Source of the DNA: Sodiomyces alkalinus F11
Taxonomy: Eukaryota > Ascomycota > Sordariomycetes > Glomerellales > Plectosphaerellaceae
Length of the DNA: 52,735 bases
Assembly: GCF_003711515.1 (NCBI RefSeq)
Contig: NW_021167086.1
Span: forward strand, 328,584 to 381,318
Direction: 5' to 3'
A program made the position numbers and the translations under genes. Numbering within the stretch: the first letter of the stretch is position 1; each line of letters begins with the position of its first letter. Shown here piece after piece: positions 52,475-52,735 of this stretch. Below the pieces are notes generated by a model. The model made no database searches and was not told the DNA's origin. It saw only the letters and a list, made by a program, of their open reading frames with translations.

Positions 52475-52735
52475 CACCCCCCGCGACCCGGCGGCATCCT
52501 CAACTTCAAACGACAACGACCCCGACGATGGCATGAATACTCGTGACGTGCCGTACATGCCACGCCGGGGGGACAGTGGCTCGAGCAGGCGGACGCCGCG
52601 TCGCAGGGCACACAGGAAGCCCGTTAAAACCGACCCGGGTCTCGCAAAGAAGTCACAGTTCCTTACTCACCTCCTTAAACACCTGGATCTCCTGGTATAC
52701 GCCGAGATCGCTACGATCTACTACATGGAGTATGT
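52461..52735 (+). CDS. 5' end of a DUF1746-type fungal membrane protein (partial)
   Basis: The frame opens at the ATG at 52461 and is still open at the window end, giving about 91 residues. The first 60 are polar, Asp/Ser/Arg-rich and probably disordered. From about 65 the sequence reads KKSQFLTHLLKHLDLLVYAE followed by IATIYYMEYV, which matches the start of the fungal DUF1746 domain as I remember it (LLKHLD and YAELATIYY-type motifs). Some family members are linked to ER/Golgi Dsc ubiquitin-ligase complexes, but this cannot be decided from the fragment. The stop and most of the domain lie outside the window. Confidence 0.55.
   Translation, partial: MSSDDTPRDPAASSTSNDNDPDDGMNTRDVPYMPRRGDSGSSRRTPRRRAHRKPVKTDPGLAKKSQFLTHLLKHLDLLVYAEIATIYYMEY

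Overview
The window is nuclear DNA of a filamentous ascomycete, most likely a sordariomycete. The evidence is GC-rich coding DNA, many 50-220 nt introns with GTATGT/GTAAGT-type donors and CTAAC/CTGAC branch points, fungal family members throughout (mitochondrial arginine-specific CPSase large subunit, DUF2417 protein, Sec66, DUF1746 protein), and an AT-rich block with the hallmarks of repeat-induced point mutation (RIP). The species cannot be named from the sequence alone.

Layout. 1-1440 is a RIP-degraded repeat island that begins with the last codons of a Ty1/copia-type polymerase; 1441-2648 has no supportable gene. From 2649 on the window is ordinary gene-bearing euchromatin with 15 protein genes: a large disordered conserved protein (2649-6151, -); a DUF2417 membrane protein with an alpha/beta-hydrolase fold (8112-9882, -); a low-complexity conserved protein (11492-12559, +); a UBE2Z-like E2 with a second UBC-like domain (13332-15181, -); replication factor C subunit 2 (16218-17658, +); a coiled-coil protein (17813-19462, -); the spliceosomal helicase BRR2 (20196-26953, +); a PWWP protein with a TFIIS-N/LEDGF-like C-terminal domain (28139-30407, +, with a 40-N assembly gap in an intron); ORC3 (31516-34229, +); a small conserved protein (36269-37121, +); SEC66 (37747-38714, -); a class III aminotransferase (39611-40963, +); NPL4 (41496-43824, +); CPA2/arg-3 (44869-48683, -); phenylalanyl-tRNA synthetase alpha FRS2 (50230-51847, -); and the 5' end of a DUF1746 gene (52461 to the window end, +). 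Most models were built by joining exons at explicit splice sites, and every complete joined model has a length divisible by three.

How they work together. This is not a biosynthetic cluster or a defence island. It is a housekeeping stretch touching DNA replication (RFC2, ORC3), splicing (BRR2), chromatin (PWWP protein), ubiquitin and ER quality control (UBE2Z-like E2, NPL4, SEC66, possibly the DUF1746 protein), and amino-acid supply and charging (CPA2, FRS2). CPA2 and FRS2 carry Gcn4/CPC1-type sites upstream. RFC2 and ORC3 carry ACGCGT (MCB-type) sites upstream.

The most interesting signals are: a 12-nt microexon in the E2 gene that encodes the residues directly after the catalytic cysteine and could be skipped in frame; the second, cysteine-bearing UBC-like domain in the same protein; an ambiguous exon junction in FRS2; a DUF2417 hydrolase fold lacking its nucleophile serine; a tandem duplication of the BRR2 acidic tail that includes its stop codon; and phased regulatory repeats upstream of CPA2 and the aminotransferase. 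I did not find a clear new multi-gene system.
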